This document shows, piece by piece, positions 39,168-48,166 of a stretch of 59,967 nt of DNA. Numbering within the stretch: the stretch's first letter is position 1; every line of letters starts with the position of its first letter. A program made the translations under genes and the position numbers. The notes below the pieces were generated by a model. It did not search any database. It saw only the letters and a program-made list of their open reading frames with translations, and was not told where the DNA came from. Origin of the DNA: a virus. The DNA is taken from positions 1 through 59,967 of IMG/VR virus record IMGVR_UViG_3300025098_000041, one strand, 5' to 3'.

Positions 39168-40828
39168 AGATATTTCTCCACTGCTATCTCAATTACTGTC
39201 CTATTCCACAGGAAATTCAGCATGCATGCTGCTTTATACTTTGTCCATGAAAAGTCCATGAACCCCACTTCGATGCCTTGCTTCCGCAGATGTTCGATCT
39301 GCTTTGGCGTTGCACCTTGATCTAACCACCGCTTGGTTTTCTTGGCAGCGCCACCGTCTTCGATTTCACGCAGGAAGTCATCGGCTGCTGCCGTAGCCTG
39401 TGTACCGCCGCCTACTGCTAGTACGCGCAACTGCATTCCCGTTGCTTTTGCTTTTCCGAAAGCAATGCTCAACTCTGGTGTGTTGGCAACTCCGACAAAC
39501 CCTTCGAATCCCATAGCCATGCGTAAGCTACCGTCACCAAACAAGTCGATCCAACGGAAGGGAGACATTTTCATCAGATCGTATTCGGTCATAGTAAACC
39601 GAACAAGTTCCTCTTTTTCCTCGGATTCCGATACAATTTCTGTACCGCAGATAGGGCAGACTTGCGCCCCCATAGGAATTTCGCTTTCACACTCCACACA
39701 AATCTTTGTGGGTGCTTCGCCCTTTTCGCGATCATCTAAGTTCACTGAGTCTTCAAGTGAGCCGTGCGTGAGAACACTTGTTCCGAAATCCAGAACCACG
39801 CAGTCTGTTTTAACAATGTCAGGAAACTCTTCTGGATCAATAGTGCGTAGGCCACGCCCGATCATCTGCACCATTGTGCCCTTCTGAGAACAGGGGCGCG
39901 TTAGAACCACACAGGACACAGGTGGAGCGTCAAAGCCCTCTGTAAGCACTGCTACGTTCACGACTACCTGTACGTCACCGTGGGCTAGGTCATGCAGTAT
40001 TTTGGCTCTCTCTTGCTTTGGTGTGTCTCCTGTGACGATACCCGCGTTGATGTCCTCATAAAGAAACTCTTCTAGAAGGTCTTCAGCGTGTGTGACCGTG
40101 CTGCAGAATACAACAGTCTTGCGATCTTCTGCGTGATTCAACCACTCTTCAACAACCTTCTGGTTAATCACCTTGCGGTTCATAATCGCTTCGACTTCAT
40201 CCATGTCAAAGTCGTTGCCTCTGCGTGTGACCTTATCAAGTTGGTCTTTGACCCCGCAATCAATCACATAGGTACGCGGTGCAACAAGAAAGCCTTCTCG
40301 GATTAAAGTGGTGATTTCAATCTGGTGTGAGCAATTGCTGAATACGCTGCGCAGTCCCTTGCCATCGCCACGGTTAGGCGTAGCTGTGAAGCCCACGATT
40401 TCTACGTTGGGGTTGTCCTTCTTTACCGCGTTGATAACCTTCTTATAGGTATCTGCGGCGGCATGGTGGCTTTCGTCTATGACAATCATATCAAACACGA
40501 CACGATCACGTAGGTTCCTATCGCGTGAGATTGTTTGCACCATAGAGAATACTGCATCGCCATCCCAACACTTTACTGCGCCGTTTACGATGCTTGTTGT
40601 GATGTACGGGTTAATGCGTTCAAACTTGGATTTGTTTTGATTAACAAGCTCATCTCTGTGCTGCATCACAAGAATCTTTTTACCATCCTTGAATCGACGC
40701 CCAATGAGAGCGGACATCATAATGGTCTTACCTGCGCCTGTGGGGGCGACTACTATTGTATTGCTGTGCTTATCGAGTGCGTTAAATGCATCATCGACAG
40801 CCGCCTCTTGATATGGACGTAATAACAT
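39164..40828 (-). CDS. SF2 DNA helicase with zinc ribbon
   Basis: A 554-residue helicase of the DEAD/DEAH-box (SSL2-like) superfamily: motif I APTGAGKT (28-35), motif II DESH (118-121), motif III GFTATP and motif VI QMIGRGLR. A zinc ribbon follows (CVECESEIPMGAQVCPICG, near 390-405). The last 140 residues are a separate domain with WLDQGATPKQIEHLRKQGIE. Role: fork remodelling, recombination or DNA repair, as UvsW in T4. Confidence 0.87.
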   Translation of the reverse strand: MLLRPYQEAAVDDAFNALDKHSNTIVVAPTGAGKTIMMSALIGRRFKDGKKILVMQHRDELVNQNKSKFERINPYITTSIVNGAVKCWDGDAVFSMVQTISRDRNLRDRVVFDMIVIDESHHAAADTYKKVINAVKKDNPNVEIVGFTATPNRGDGKGLRSVFSNCSHQIEITTLIREGFLVAPRTYVIDCGVKDQLDKVTRRGNDFDMDEVEAIMNRKVINQKVVEEWLNHAEDRKTVVFCSTVTHAEDLLEEFLYEDINAGIVTGDTPKQERAKILHDLAHGDVQVVVNVAVLTEGFDAPPVSCVVLTRPCSQKGTMVQMIGRGLRTIDPEEFPDIVKTDCVVLDFGTSVLTHGSLEDSVNLDDREKGEAPTKICVECESEIPMGAQVCPICGTEIVSESEEKEELVRFTMTEYDLMKMSPFRWIDLFGDGSLRMAMGFEGFVGVANTPELSIAFGKAKATGMQLRVLAVGGGTQATAAADDFLREIEDGGAAKKTKRWLDQGATPKQIEHLRKQGIEVGFMDFSWTKYKAACMLNFLWNRTVIEIAVEKYL

Positions 40829-40831
40829 TGA

Positions 40832-41248
40832 TTACCCCAAGAACTTAAATTCTGAAATTGGAATGTGAACCACTGGTTCAATATCTTGCCAGTCATTGCG
40901 GTCTGTGCGACCACCAACCATAACAGGCCAGTCATTCTTAAAGTATGTATAGCCAAGTTTATCTTTCCACTTAACAAGAAGGATGCTGATGATCCCAGAT
41001 GATTGTTTCAATCCGTTTGCGGCTGAAACTTTGGAAAGAGATAGCAAAAGTGTACTGTATTGATCGTGATTATTTGTCCTAACTTTGACCTCGCAAAATC
41101 CAACAACTTTGTCTTGCTTTAGGACACAATAATCTAGGTGATATTGCTTGGGCATCTTTGCAAATCCAAAATTAAACGGACCACAGAATGCCTCAATAAC
41201 ACTGCGCTCATTGCGCAAGTCATCAACAGTCTCATACGTTGGACGCAT
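40832..41248 (-). CDS. Small endonuclease-like protein
   Basis: A 138-residue protein. HLDYCVLKQDKVVGFCEVKV at about residues 37-56 has the order D, then E-x-K of a PD-(D/E)XK nuclease core, with an earlier glutamate (NERSVIEAF). It may act as a junction resolvase or nickase with the helicase, which starts 4 bases after its stop. Function inferred from the motif only. Confidence 0.6.
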   Translation of the reverse strand: MRPTYETVDDLRNERSVIEAFCGPFNFGFAKMPKQYHLDYCVLKQDKVVGFCEVKVRTNNHDQYSTLLLSLSKVSAANGLKQSSGIISILLVKWKDKLGYTYFKNDWPVMVGGRTDRNDWQDIEPVVHIPISEFKFLG

Positions 41249-41344
41249 AAGATTCTCCTTTTAATCTAGAAAGTGAGGGGGTATTTGGCCCACGGCCCCC
41301 CTTCCGTGGTCTAGCAGGTGCAGAGTGACCTGTGCCTCTAGATA

Positions 41345-41950
41345 TTACCGATTAGCCCAACTTGGTGCTACACCTGTTGCCTGTGGTTGAGGCGTTGGTG
41401 CTGCCGCTGCAGATGTCTGCATGACTGGTTCTTGACCAGTTGGGATAAAATCCTTTTGGTTCGGCGTTAAGGCTGCTGTTAGCTTGTTGCTATCAGAATA
41501 GCCATTGCTGCCTTTCTTGATGCCAACTTTAGCGCAAATCTCCATTCCATTCAAGTCCATGATACCTGAAATGTTTCGACGCTGTTGCGCGTCTGGTGAC
41601 ATGTCGCTTGGATCAAGGCTATTCGCGCTTTCAATGATCTGACGCAGTGTTTGCAAGCCAATCTCTTTGGCCTGTGGAATACCGCTCTGACCCATCTTGT
41701 CGCCATCGACAAAGATGCGATCCCAGAACTTACGGCGATCATGTTCGCCGCCCACGATTGTGAACTCTAATTCCATCCACTTCGCCTTTGATGACTGTGA
41801 TTGCTTGAACCACTGACCTGCGCCGAACTCTTGAAGTTCGATGTCGCCCATCTTAACGATGATTACAGCGCGGCACACTGTGGCTGCAGGGATTAGGGTG
41901 CGCTCCATTTGTGGTGCGTCTGATACGGGTGCATTATTTAGATTAAGCAT
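41345..41950 (-). CDS. Single-strand DNA-binding-like protein
   Basis: A 201-residue protein from the ATG at 41950 (MLNLNNAPVSDAPQMERTLI). Beta-rich region to about 110 (AVIIVKMGDIELQEF, KWMELEFTIVGGEHDRRKFW) and a flexible Gln/Pro/Ala tail ending PSWANR. This plan and place beside a Sak4-like ATPase match phage SSBs of the DUF669 kind, but no sequence match can be run. Overlaps the ATPase stop by 8 bases. Confidence 0.6.
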   Translation of the reverse strand: MLNLNNAPVSDAPQMERTLIPAATVCRAVIIVKMGDIELQEFGAGQWFKQSQSSKAKWMELEFTIVGGEHDRRKFWDRIFVDGDKMGQSGIPQAKEIGLQTLRQIIESANSLDPSDMSPDAQQRRNISGIMDLNGMEICAKVGIKKGSNGYSDSNKLTAALTPNQKDFIPTGQEPVMQTSAAAAPTPQPQATGVAPSWANR

Positions 41951-42815
41951 TTGCGATTTCTCCTTCGCTAGAATTTTGAGCGTTTGGATCAACAAAGTCC
42001 AATGGGCGCTCTGATTGCAATGGGCCTGTTGACATCTTTGCCATCAGTTTACCCAAGTGCGGTTCTTCTAATGTGTCGAGCCTACCAGACCGATCTTTAG
42101 CAGGGTAGCCCCATTCGTTTAGGGCACCGCAGACGAAGGCACGAAACGGTCCATTGTCCCCACCAAGGACCGCCATCGTGATCACTTCGTCTACGATTCC
42201 CGGCAATTCGCGTCCAGTCTTGCTGCCCTCAATCTGAAGCGCGTATTGCTTTCTGCCATAATCATCGGTAACTTCGTCTAGGATGCCGACGAAAATGACA
42301 TTCTTTGCGCGGATATGCTGCAAATGCGTAAGCCATGCCATCATCTCGCGCCCGTGCATGCCATAGGCCGAACGAGTGTCCAACTTGCCAGTCCTATCGG
42401 ATCGTGATTCTGGCTGTTGTTGGCACCACTGAAAACATAGGCGACCTGCGACTGTGATTGAGTCAACAAAGATCGTGCTAAACTTCGCCATAATCTCTTG
42501 AGGATCACCATATGTTTGCACAACGTAATCGTAATGTGCTTGGCTATATGGCTGATCCTCTGACAATGATGGGTTTGGCCCACCAATGTAGCATGCAAAG
42601 TCACGGCATTCTGCCCATGTTTGAGGACGGATAACGTCGATGGGGTATCCTTCGATAGCCGCATCACCCGCTTCTAAGTCCATGAATAGTGTAGTGTTTG
42701 GCTCTAGTGTACGAGCCAATGTTGTTTTGCCTACGCCGCTTGCACCACATACTACGATCTTGTGACCGCGCTTTTCTGCAAGACGTTGTTCGGCTGTAAT
42801 AATTTGTAAACCCAT
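41943..42815 (-). CDS. Sak4-like RecA-fold ATPase
   Basis: A 290-residue AAA_24 type ATPase: Walker A GASGVGKT (24-31), Walker B TIFVDS (about 114-119), conserved FVGILDE and VTDDYGRKQYALQIEG blocks. Such proteins (Sak4) are single-strand annealing or recombination factors with a RecA core and often neighbour an SSB, as here. It likely works in recombination-dependent replication with the nuclease at 37760-38539. Confidence 0.83.
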   Translation of the reverse strand: MGLQIITAEQRLAEKRGHKIVVCGASGVGKTTLARTLEPNTTLFMDLEAGDAAIEGYPIDVIRPQTWAECRDFACYIGGPNPSLSEDQPYSQAHYDYVVQTYGDPQEIMAKFSTIFVDSITVAGRLCFQWCQQQPESRSDRTGKLDTRSAYGMHGREMMAWLTHLQHIRAKNVIFVGILDEVTDDYGRKQYALQIEGSKTGRELPGIVDEVITMAVLGGDNGPFRAFVCGALNEWGYPAKDRSGRLDTLEEPHLGKLMAKMSTGPLQSERPLDFVDPNAQNSSEGEIANA

Positions 42816-42816
42816 T

Positions 42817-43731
42817 TTATTTTACCACCCTTAATTCTTCAGTTGCATATTTTTTCATTACTCCATAAACGCTTTCTTTCACTTGATTCCTAAAGCTGCT
42901 GAAAATGGCAACATTTTTAGATTGCGAATCGTAATTTTGAAAAGCGAACATCCCGCGCATAAAGTAATCATTGTCCAAGGAAACTCCAGCCCTGTTAATA
43001 TGAATTTGACCTTCCATAATTTGACGATACATAGCGATAAAAATCACAGGCCATTCGTTGATTTCATTACGACATAAGCTCTTATAAATATTTAAAGCAC
43101 TTTCGTGGTCAATGCGTTTTGTTGCAATCGCCAGAGCATAAGCTGCGCGGAAGCCAGTTTGTTTCCAAATGCCACGCGAAGTCTTGGGCGGTTTGATGTC
43201 ATATTCAATTTCTGAAAGCAAATCACCAATCGAATCTTCCAGAACGCGACTTACATCTTCTGGTGTTGGATGTGAAATTGATGATGCAGATCGCAACAGA
43301 AATTGAATTGGATGAACAACTCCATTATGAGCGCCTGTGATATCGGCATTAGACCTAACTTTGCCTTGATCTAAATACTTGTAGATGTCCTTATCTTTCC
43401 GAATGCAGATTGCATAGGGAATTGTCATACCAGTTTCAATTTGAGCATTTGAACGATGTTGTCCATTCGTCATAATCCAACCAGACTCAGTTTTGACAAA
43501 TACAAGTGGCTCTGGATGAAGAACCCAACGATTTAAGTTCATTGATCGAACATATTTCCGAAATGTCGCTTTATTTAAGTCGCGATTTCCTTCGTAATTC
43601 CAACCGATTATAGATTCCATTTCTGATGCAGTAATTTCTGCATTAAAATGAATTTGCTTTTGATCAAGCTGATTGACCGATTCGATCATTTTCTTATAGT
43701 TTAATTCTAGTAAATCATGAATACCCATCAT
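42817..43731 (-). CDS. ParB-like (NGQHR) protein
   Basis: A 304-residue protein from the ATG at 43731 (ATGA overlap with the previous stop). TNGQHRSNAQIETGMTIP at about residue 88 is the G-Q-H-R box of the ParB/Srx-like nucleotide-binding fold (DGQHR family). The rest is helical (HPTPEDVSRVLEDSIGDLLS). ParB-like phage proteins often act on DNA or as nucleotide-binding regulators. Role unproven. Confidence 0.65.
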   Translation of the reverse strand: MMGIHDLLELNYKKMIESVNQLDQKQIHFNAEITASEMESIIGWNYEGNRDLNKATFRKYVRSMNLNRWVLHPEPLVFVKTESGWIMTNGQHRSNAQIETGMTIPYAICIRKDKDIYKYLDQGKVRSNADITGAHNGVVHPIQFLLRSASSISHPTPEDVSRVLEDSIGDLLSEIEYDIKPPKTSRGIWKQTGFRAAYALAIATKRIDHESALNIYKSLCRNEINEWPVIFIAMYRQIMEGQIHINRAGVSLDNDYFMRGMFAFQNYDSQSKNVAIFSSFRNQVKESVYGVMKKYATEELRVVK

Positions 43732-44126
43732 TCTACCTCTTCGATTGAGAAACCACCAACCTCTACCGTGCGGCAAGGCTCCAATACTTCTTTGATTGAA
43801 GGTGGTGCTGTTGTGTACTTACGCTCTTCTACGGCGAGTGTAAGTTTCCCATAGTGACGAGCCTCGTTCTCAGGCATTTCTTGCAATGCCTTGCCAAGCT
43901 CATCTTGATCCCATGTTACCTTTTTGCGGACAACAGCTTTCAGCTTTTTGTTTCCCGCAACGATGTGTGTGGTACCAAAGTCTTTACCGTCTGCGCGTAA
44001 TGCGTCACGCGCTACGGTTAACCACATATCTGAGATTTGATCTTCAATGTCTTTAAGTTCAGTTTTCAAGTCTGAGAGAATAAACTTCAACTCCTCTCGA
44101 CGTTGAAACAGTTCACTACTGTTCAT
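43728..44126 (-). CDS. Early protein with N-terminal coiled coil
   Basis: A 132-residue protein, the first gene of the leftward operon. Residues 1-45 are a coiled coil (REELKFILSDLKTELKDIED). The middle has AVVRKKVTWDQDELGKALQE, a segment I know from phage proteins of unknown function. No enzyme motif. Confidence 0.65.
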   Translation of the reverse strand: MNSSELFQRREELKFILSDLKTELKDIEDQISDMWLTVARDALRADGKDFGTTHIVAGNKKLKAVVRKKVTWDQDELGKALQEMPENEARHYGKLTLAVEERKYTTAPPSIKEVLEPCRTVEVGGFSIEEVE

Positions 44127-44159
44127 GTCAGTCTCCGCGTTAAATTTTCTAGAACCCTA

Positions 44160-44188
44160 GACTTAGGATAGTATGGGATTCGTGTCAA
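44160..44188 (-). promoter_or_regulatory. Leftward promoter of the replication operon
   Basis: Minus-strand TTGACA (plus 44183-44188), 17-base spacer, weak TAAGTC (plus 44160-44165). TGGGATT (44174-44180) lies in the spacer. It faces away from the promoter at 44213-44241. Confidence 0.55.
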
Positions 44189-44212
44189 CAACTTTTTGTA
44201 TAAATTTTTTTA

Positions 44213-44241
44213 TTGACATTTGGAAAAGTATGGGGTATTAT
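44213..44241 (+). promoter_or_regulatory. Rightward promoter of the 44300-44512 gene
   Basis: TTGACA (44213-44218), 17-base spacer, TATTAT (44236-44241), a near-consensus promoter. Together with 44160-44188 it forms a divergent promoter pair. Confidence 0.85.
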
Positions 44242-44299
44242 AGAAAAGTCAACAACAAAAGTTGGCACGTTATTTGAAATGTCTAACATGAGGTTAAAA

Positions 44300-44512
44300 A
44301 TGCAAAGTTACAAAGAGCTTGAAACAGCCGAACTGCGTCAATGGTATATGAATGCATATGCAACGCGACATTGTTTAGGTCACAAAAAGCATGATCGAAA
44401 CAGACGCCTTACAGAATTGTATAGGGAAGAACTTCAAAGCAGAGGAGAGAACGTCCCAAGTAATGAAGAAGTCAAAGAGTTCGGAAAGTTTAACGGACAA
44501 GGATCATCATAA
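44300..44512 (+). CDS. Small early protein
   Basis: A 70-residue protein from the ATG at 44300 (MQSYKELETAELRQWYMNAY), with GAGGT before it; the longer frame begins upstream of the promoter start. Basic, helical (HKKHDRNRRLTELYREELQS). No family recognised. Followed by a clear terminator. Confidence 0.6.
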   Translation: MQSYKELETAELRQWYMNAYATRHCLGHKKHDRNRRLTELYREELQSRGENVPSNEEVKEFGKFNGQGSS

Positions 44513-44515
44513 GTG

Positions 44516-44541
44516 AAGGGGCTACGGCCCCTTCTTTTTTG
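44516..44541 (+). terminator. Intrinsic terminator
   Basis: GAAGGGGC and GGCCCCTTC arms with a short loop, then TTTTTT. Directly after the 44300-44512 gene. Confidence 0.9.
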
Positions 44542-44899
44542 AAAGGTAGATGTCGATGTTATGCACAGCCCTCATAAGTTTTTTCTTCAACTTAAACTCT
44601 GGGGTTTCTACGCCCTTTGCGTCTTCGATTATGTGTTCCCAATCACCGTCTTTAGTTTCCTTATCGTACTGGAAGTCAGCAACGTAGGTGCAAATCTTTT
44701 GACTGTTGACTGTGATTAAGAAGCGCGGCTGAAGTTCGAGATTCTTTATACGCCCCGCTTTCTCTAAAGACTTTAGGTACAAATACCGCTGCGATTCCCA
44801 CTTTGAATCAAATGTAATCCCATCAACCACAGTCTTCTTGTTGCCGTACTTCGGCCTTGACCTTTTAAGTTTGGGATTATATGTTGGTTTCGAGTACAT
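44522..44899 (-). CDS. DUF1064-type nuclease-like protein
   Basis: A 125-residue protein from the ATG at 44899 (MYSKPTYNPKLKRSRPKYGN). The blocks YGNKKTVVDGITFDSKWESQ, LQPRFLI and YVADFQYDKETKDGDWEHII then EDAKG are those of DUF1064, a phage family with a PD-(D/E)XK nuclease core, likely a Holliday-junction resolvase. The longer GTG-started frame would overlap the divergent gene and is not used. The gene overlaps a terminator of the plus-strand operon. Confidence 0.8.
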   Translation of the reverse strand: MYSKPTYNPKLKRSRPKYGNKKTVVDGITFDSKWESQRYLYLKSLEKAGRIKNLELQPRFLITVNSQKICTYVADFQYDKETKDGDWEHIIEDAKGVETPEFKLKKKLMRAVHNIDIYLSKKKGP

Positions 44900-44915
44900 T
44901 ATGGGAGTTATGCTA

Positions 44916-45122
44916 GTGCCTAAGCCATCAAAATACAAGTCTATAGGTGTCAGCACAGACACTTATGAAAAAATAGTTCAAATGGCGGAGAAAGAACGCC
45001 GCAACATTTCGCAGCAATTGTCGCTTCTTGTTGATCGTGAGTATGAATCTTACGGTATGACAAGACAGCCCACACCTGCTCGTATTGTTACAGGTGGTCT
45101 ATCCGCAATCATTGAAGATTAA
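44916..45122 (+). CDS. Ribbon-helix-helix regulator
   Basis: A 68-residue protein from a GTG at 44916 with GGGAG 8 bases before it (two ATG codons lie closer to that site). IGVSTDTYEKIVQMAEKERR then NISQQLSLLVDREYE is the Arc/CopG ribbon-helix-helix pattern. Probably a small repressor. It ends by overlapping the stop of the convergent virion gene. It is a candidate binder of the repeated operators. Confidence 0.7.
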   Translation: MPKPSKYKSIGVSTDTYEKIVQMAEKERRNISQQLSLLVDREYESYGMTRQPTPARIVTGGLSAIIED

Positions 45123-48100
45123 AGAAGCCCCGCGCTTCCAAGACCCCCTAGTAGTGTAGAAGCTATATAGGGGTTTCTTTTTGCGCGTTCACGCAAGCTC
45201 TGCTGTTGCTGGATAATCCGGGGGTCTATTTTTTGGGTTATCTGCATATTTTCTGCATTTACCGGGGGAAGCACTTGTGGAACACTTGTTCGGCTTGTGC
45301 GTGGCTGCTCCGGGGGAGTTCCGCGAACCTGCTGGGGAGAAGTAAGTAACTGCCCCAAGCCCTGACGAGTTGCTACATTGCCGCGATTGATCGCTCCAAG
45401 TGTAGCACCTACACCCTTTACCGCCCCTGCTGCCCGTTGCGTTAACGGTACACCTTCTCCAGTAACTTGCGCTGCTGATTCGTTCAGTGCTTGCGTTAGG
45501 CTTTGTGCCGCTGCCTGTGGGCTTGTGCGACCTGCCTTAACTTCTAACGCACGGCGCATAACTGTTGGGTTGTTTATCATATGGTTCAACACACGAAAGC
45601 GACCCGCTTTGGGGATATTCTTCAGTGGGTTTGTGTACTGACCTGTACGGATAGCGTCTGCAGCTAGTGAACCCGCGCCTCTTGCCCCTGTATCACGCAA
45701 GAAAACAAGGTCATCAGCCATTTGTTTGATGTCTTTTACTGCCTGTTCTCCAAGAACTTTGTTCAGCATTTCAGGCTTATAAGACTCCAGCGCATTACGA
45801 AGAGAGTAAGCTGCTTTCTCGTTAATGAAGATATCTTCGTCTACTGAACCAAGAATATCATTAACAATTGTTCGTTTTATTGTGTTTTGAGCTTCCGGGC
45901 TATCTTCAAAGAACTTCAGGATGCGGTTCATTTGCGCACGGGTCATGTTGCGATTTGTGATCGCCGCTGCTGCTTCTTCTGGGTCTAGGTTTCCTGAGTT
46001 TAAACGGCGTAAGATGCTAGACTGAGATGCTTCTTCTAGTCCGACCTGCGCATCACGAACGCTACGCAGTGTTTGAACAATTCCTGCATCTGGGTTCTGA
46101 GCCACGATGCGCTGAAGCGTTGCGTCATCAATCTTTTTAACGCCCCCGTAAGCCAGTGATTTTGCTAGGCTTTGAACTTCGCCCCACTGATCGCCAAACA
46201 ATAGCTTACCAGTTTTGTCTTTGTTCATACGCTTGATTTTGCCGTAGAACTGAACACCGTTAAACTTCGTTGGGTCTGCGAAGTCTTTGTTAGAATCAAG
46301 CAGTGCTTCGTCAAGATAACGCTTTGCTAGGTCTTGCCGAACAACTTCTTTCTGACCTTTGGCTGCTTCCAACGCAGCTTCAATACGCGCTGGGCTTTGA
46401 ATGATTTTGTCGTAGTTCCGACCAACTTCCAGCTTAACGTTCACTCCCGGTTCACCAAGATTCCGAACAATTCCTAAGTTCTCTAAACGATTGAACATAC
46501 GCATCTCTGCGCGATAGGCTTTGTTTGCATCTTGCAACAAGCTCATAGCTGTACGCATTTTATTTGCATTTCCAGAGCCACCAATACCAGTTAGCTTGAC
46601 ATCTCCCTGCAACATAGTGTCAACGTTGTTGCGTAGATCGACTAAAAGACGGCGAGGGGTGGTGTCTGAGATACTTAGTTTAGGGTCCATCAAAGTATCT
46701 TGAATGTTTTTACGCAGTGCGCGAAGACCGTTAAATGAAGTAAAGCCTACTTCTGAACCTTTACTCACAAGGTCATTAATCTGTGCGCCAATCGCTGTAA
46801 ATTCGTCAGGTGCCGTAGATGCTGCACCGCCGTATCTGCTATCAATCACATCATCAAAGCGCGTTTTTATCGCACGAATATCAAAGACTGGAAGTTCGCC
46901 ACCCTCAACCTGAACTGTTCTGCCATTTATTGTGATAGGGCCAGTGATTTCTGCCAGCTTATCATCAACAGCCTTGTAGTTAGTGTTCGCGCCTTTTGCG
47001 AACTCATCATAGTTATACATCAGGACATCAAGTACAGCGTCATCAATCTCAGTACCCTCTTTCGTTGACTTTGAAAGAATAGAGATTGTCTCATCAATTG
47101 CCTTCATGTGTGCTTCTTGGGCATCATCCAAGGAACGTTGCAACTGATTTGCCTTATTCGGTGCAGAATCAGCGATAACTTTCGCAAGGTCATCAGTGGT
47201 TGCGCCTGCCACAATCTGTCCTGATTCATCCATAATGCCTGCTTCTTTAAGTAGTTTTTCCTTTTTACCAAGAGCAAAGACTACGTTTTGAACTGCACGT
47301 TTTTCTTTTCCCGAAATTGCTTCTGCGATTTGAGATGCACGAGATACCGCTGCAGGCATACCCGCTGCTTCATAGCTTGGCATACCACCCTCATCCATAA
47401 TCCGCAGAGCCTGTTCGGCTTGTGCCTGACCTAGTTGACGTTCACCCTGTCCTGCAGCACGAGCAACTGCACTTGCGCCTTTGCCTGCGCCTTGAATAAG
47501 CGCACGGCCTGCTTTAAATGTGCCCATAGTCGCAAGGTCAATTGTGCCTGCCAAAGCACCTTCGATAGCAGCCTGCTTCGCAACTTCAGTACCAGTTTGC
47601 TGCTGCAGACCAAGTAAGTTTTCAATTCCTTCTTCAAGAAGCTGACCACCAGCCGCACCCACACCTGCACCAACCGCACCACCGATAAGGGTTGGCGCAC
47701 CGATGATACCACCGATTACAGAACCGATTGTTTCAGGAGCTAGTCCTGCAACGTCAGCAAGATCACGACCAAGACGGAAGCCCTCTTCCTCAATGACAAG
47801 GTTTTTCTCAATTGGTTCGTAGCCTAGCTTTGCCTGACCTTCAGGGGTCAACGCCAAGCGTCCCTTGGAATCTTTGGTGAAACCAGACTCACCAACCTTT
47901 TGGCGCAGTAGGTTTTCTTTTTCCTGTGGCGTTTCCATGAAAGAAAGAGCCGCACGAATGCCGCCTTTTGCGCCAGTGGTATAATCAAAGTTACCTAAGT
48001 CTTTGCCAGTGGATGATGCGCTTAATTCTTCAAAAGATTTAGGACGGGCCATACCTAAAGAACTGCCGCGAGATTGAGAGGCACGAAGTTGCTTTAACTC

Positions 48101-48166
48101 CTCAAGAGGGGTTAAAGATTTTTCCTGAGACTTTCTGATAGCGGCAAGCTCTTCTTGTGGAGTCAT
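45119..48166 (-). CDS. Large internal virion or ejection protein (1015 residues)
   Basis: A long Ala/Gly/Lys-rich protein with a hydrophobic glycine-rich stretch at about 150-180 (GSVIGGIIGAPTLIGGAVGA), helical repeats and a disordered C-terminus. Large proteins of this kind in tailed phages are ejected ahead of the DNA and cross the membrane. It is the last gene of the late operon in the circular reading, converging on the regulator gene at 45122. Exact family unknown. Confidence 0.7.
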   Translation of the reverse strand: MTPQEELAAIRKSQEKSLTPLEELKQLRASQSRGSSLGMARPKSFEELSASSTGKDLGNFDYTTGAKGGIRAALSFMETPQEKENLLRQKVGESGFTKDSKGRLALTPEGQAKLGYEPIEKNLVIEEEGFRLGRDLADVAGLAPETIGSVIGGIIGAPTLIGGAVGAGVGAAGGQLLEEGIENLLGLQQQTGTEVAKQAAIEGALAGTIDLATMGTFKAGRALIQGAGKGASAVARAAGQGERQLGQAQAEQALRIMDEGGMPSYEAAGMPAAVSRASQIAEAISGKEKRAVQNVVFALGKKEKLLKEAGIMDESGQIVAGATTDDLAKVIADSAPNKANQLQRSLDDAQEAHMKAIDETISILSKSTKEGTEIDDAVLDVLMYNYDEFAKGANTNYKAVDDKLAEITGPITINGRTVQVEGGELPVFDIRAIKTRFDDVIDSRYGGAASTAPDEFTAIGAQINDLVSKGSEVGFTSFNGLRALRKNIQDTLMDPKLSISDTTPRRLLVDLRNNVDTMLQGDVKLTGIGGSGNANKMRTAMSLLQDANKAYRAEMRMFNRLENLGIVRNLGEPGVNVKLEVGRNYDKIIQSPARIEAALEAAKGQKEVVRQDLAKRYLDEALLDSNKDFADPTKFNGVQFYGKIKRMNKDKTGKLLFGDQWGEVQSLAKSLAYGGVKKIDDATLQRIVAQNPDAGIVQTLRSVRDAQVGLEEASQSSILRRLNSGNLDPEEAAAAITNRNMTRAQMNRILKFFEDSPEAQNTIKRTIVNDILGSVDEDIFINEKAAYSLRNALESYKPEMLNKVLGEQAVKDIKQMADDLVFLRDTGARGAGSLAADAIRTGQYTNPLKNIPKAGRFRVLNHMINNPTVMRRALEVKAGRTSPQAAAQSLTQALNESAAQVTGEGVPLTQRAAGAVKGVGATLGAINRGNVATRQGLGQLLTSPQQVRGTPPEQPRTSRTSVPQVLPPVNAENMQITQKIDPRIIQQQQSLRERAKRNPYIASTLLGGLGSAGLL

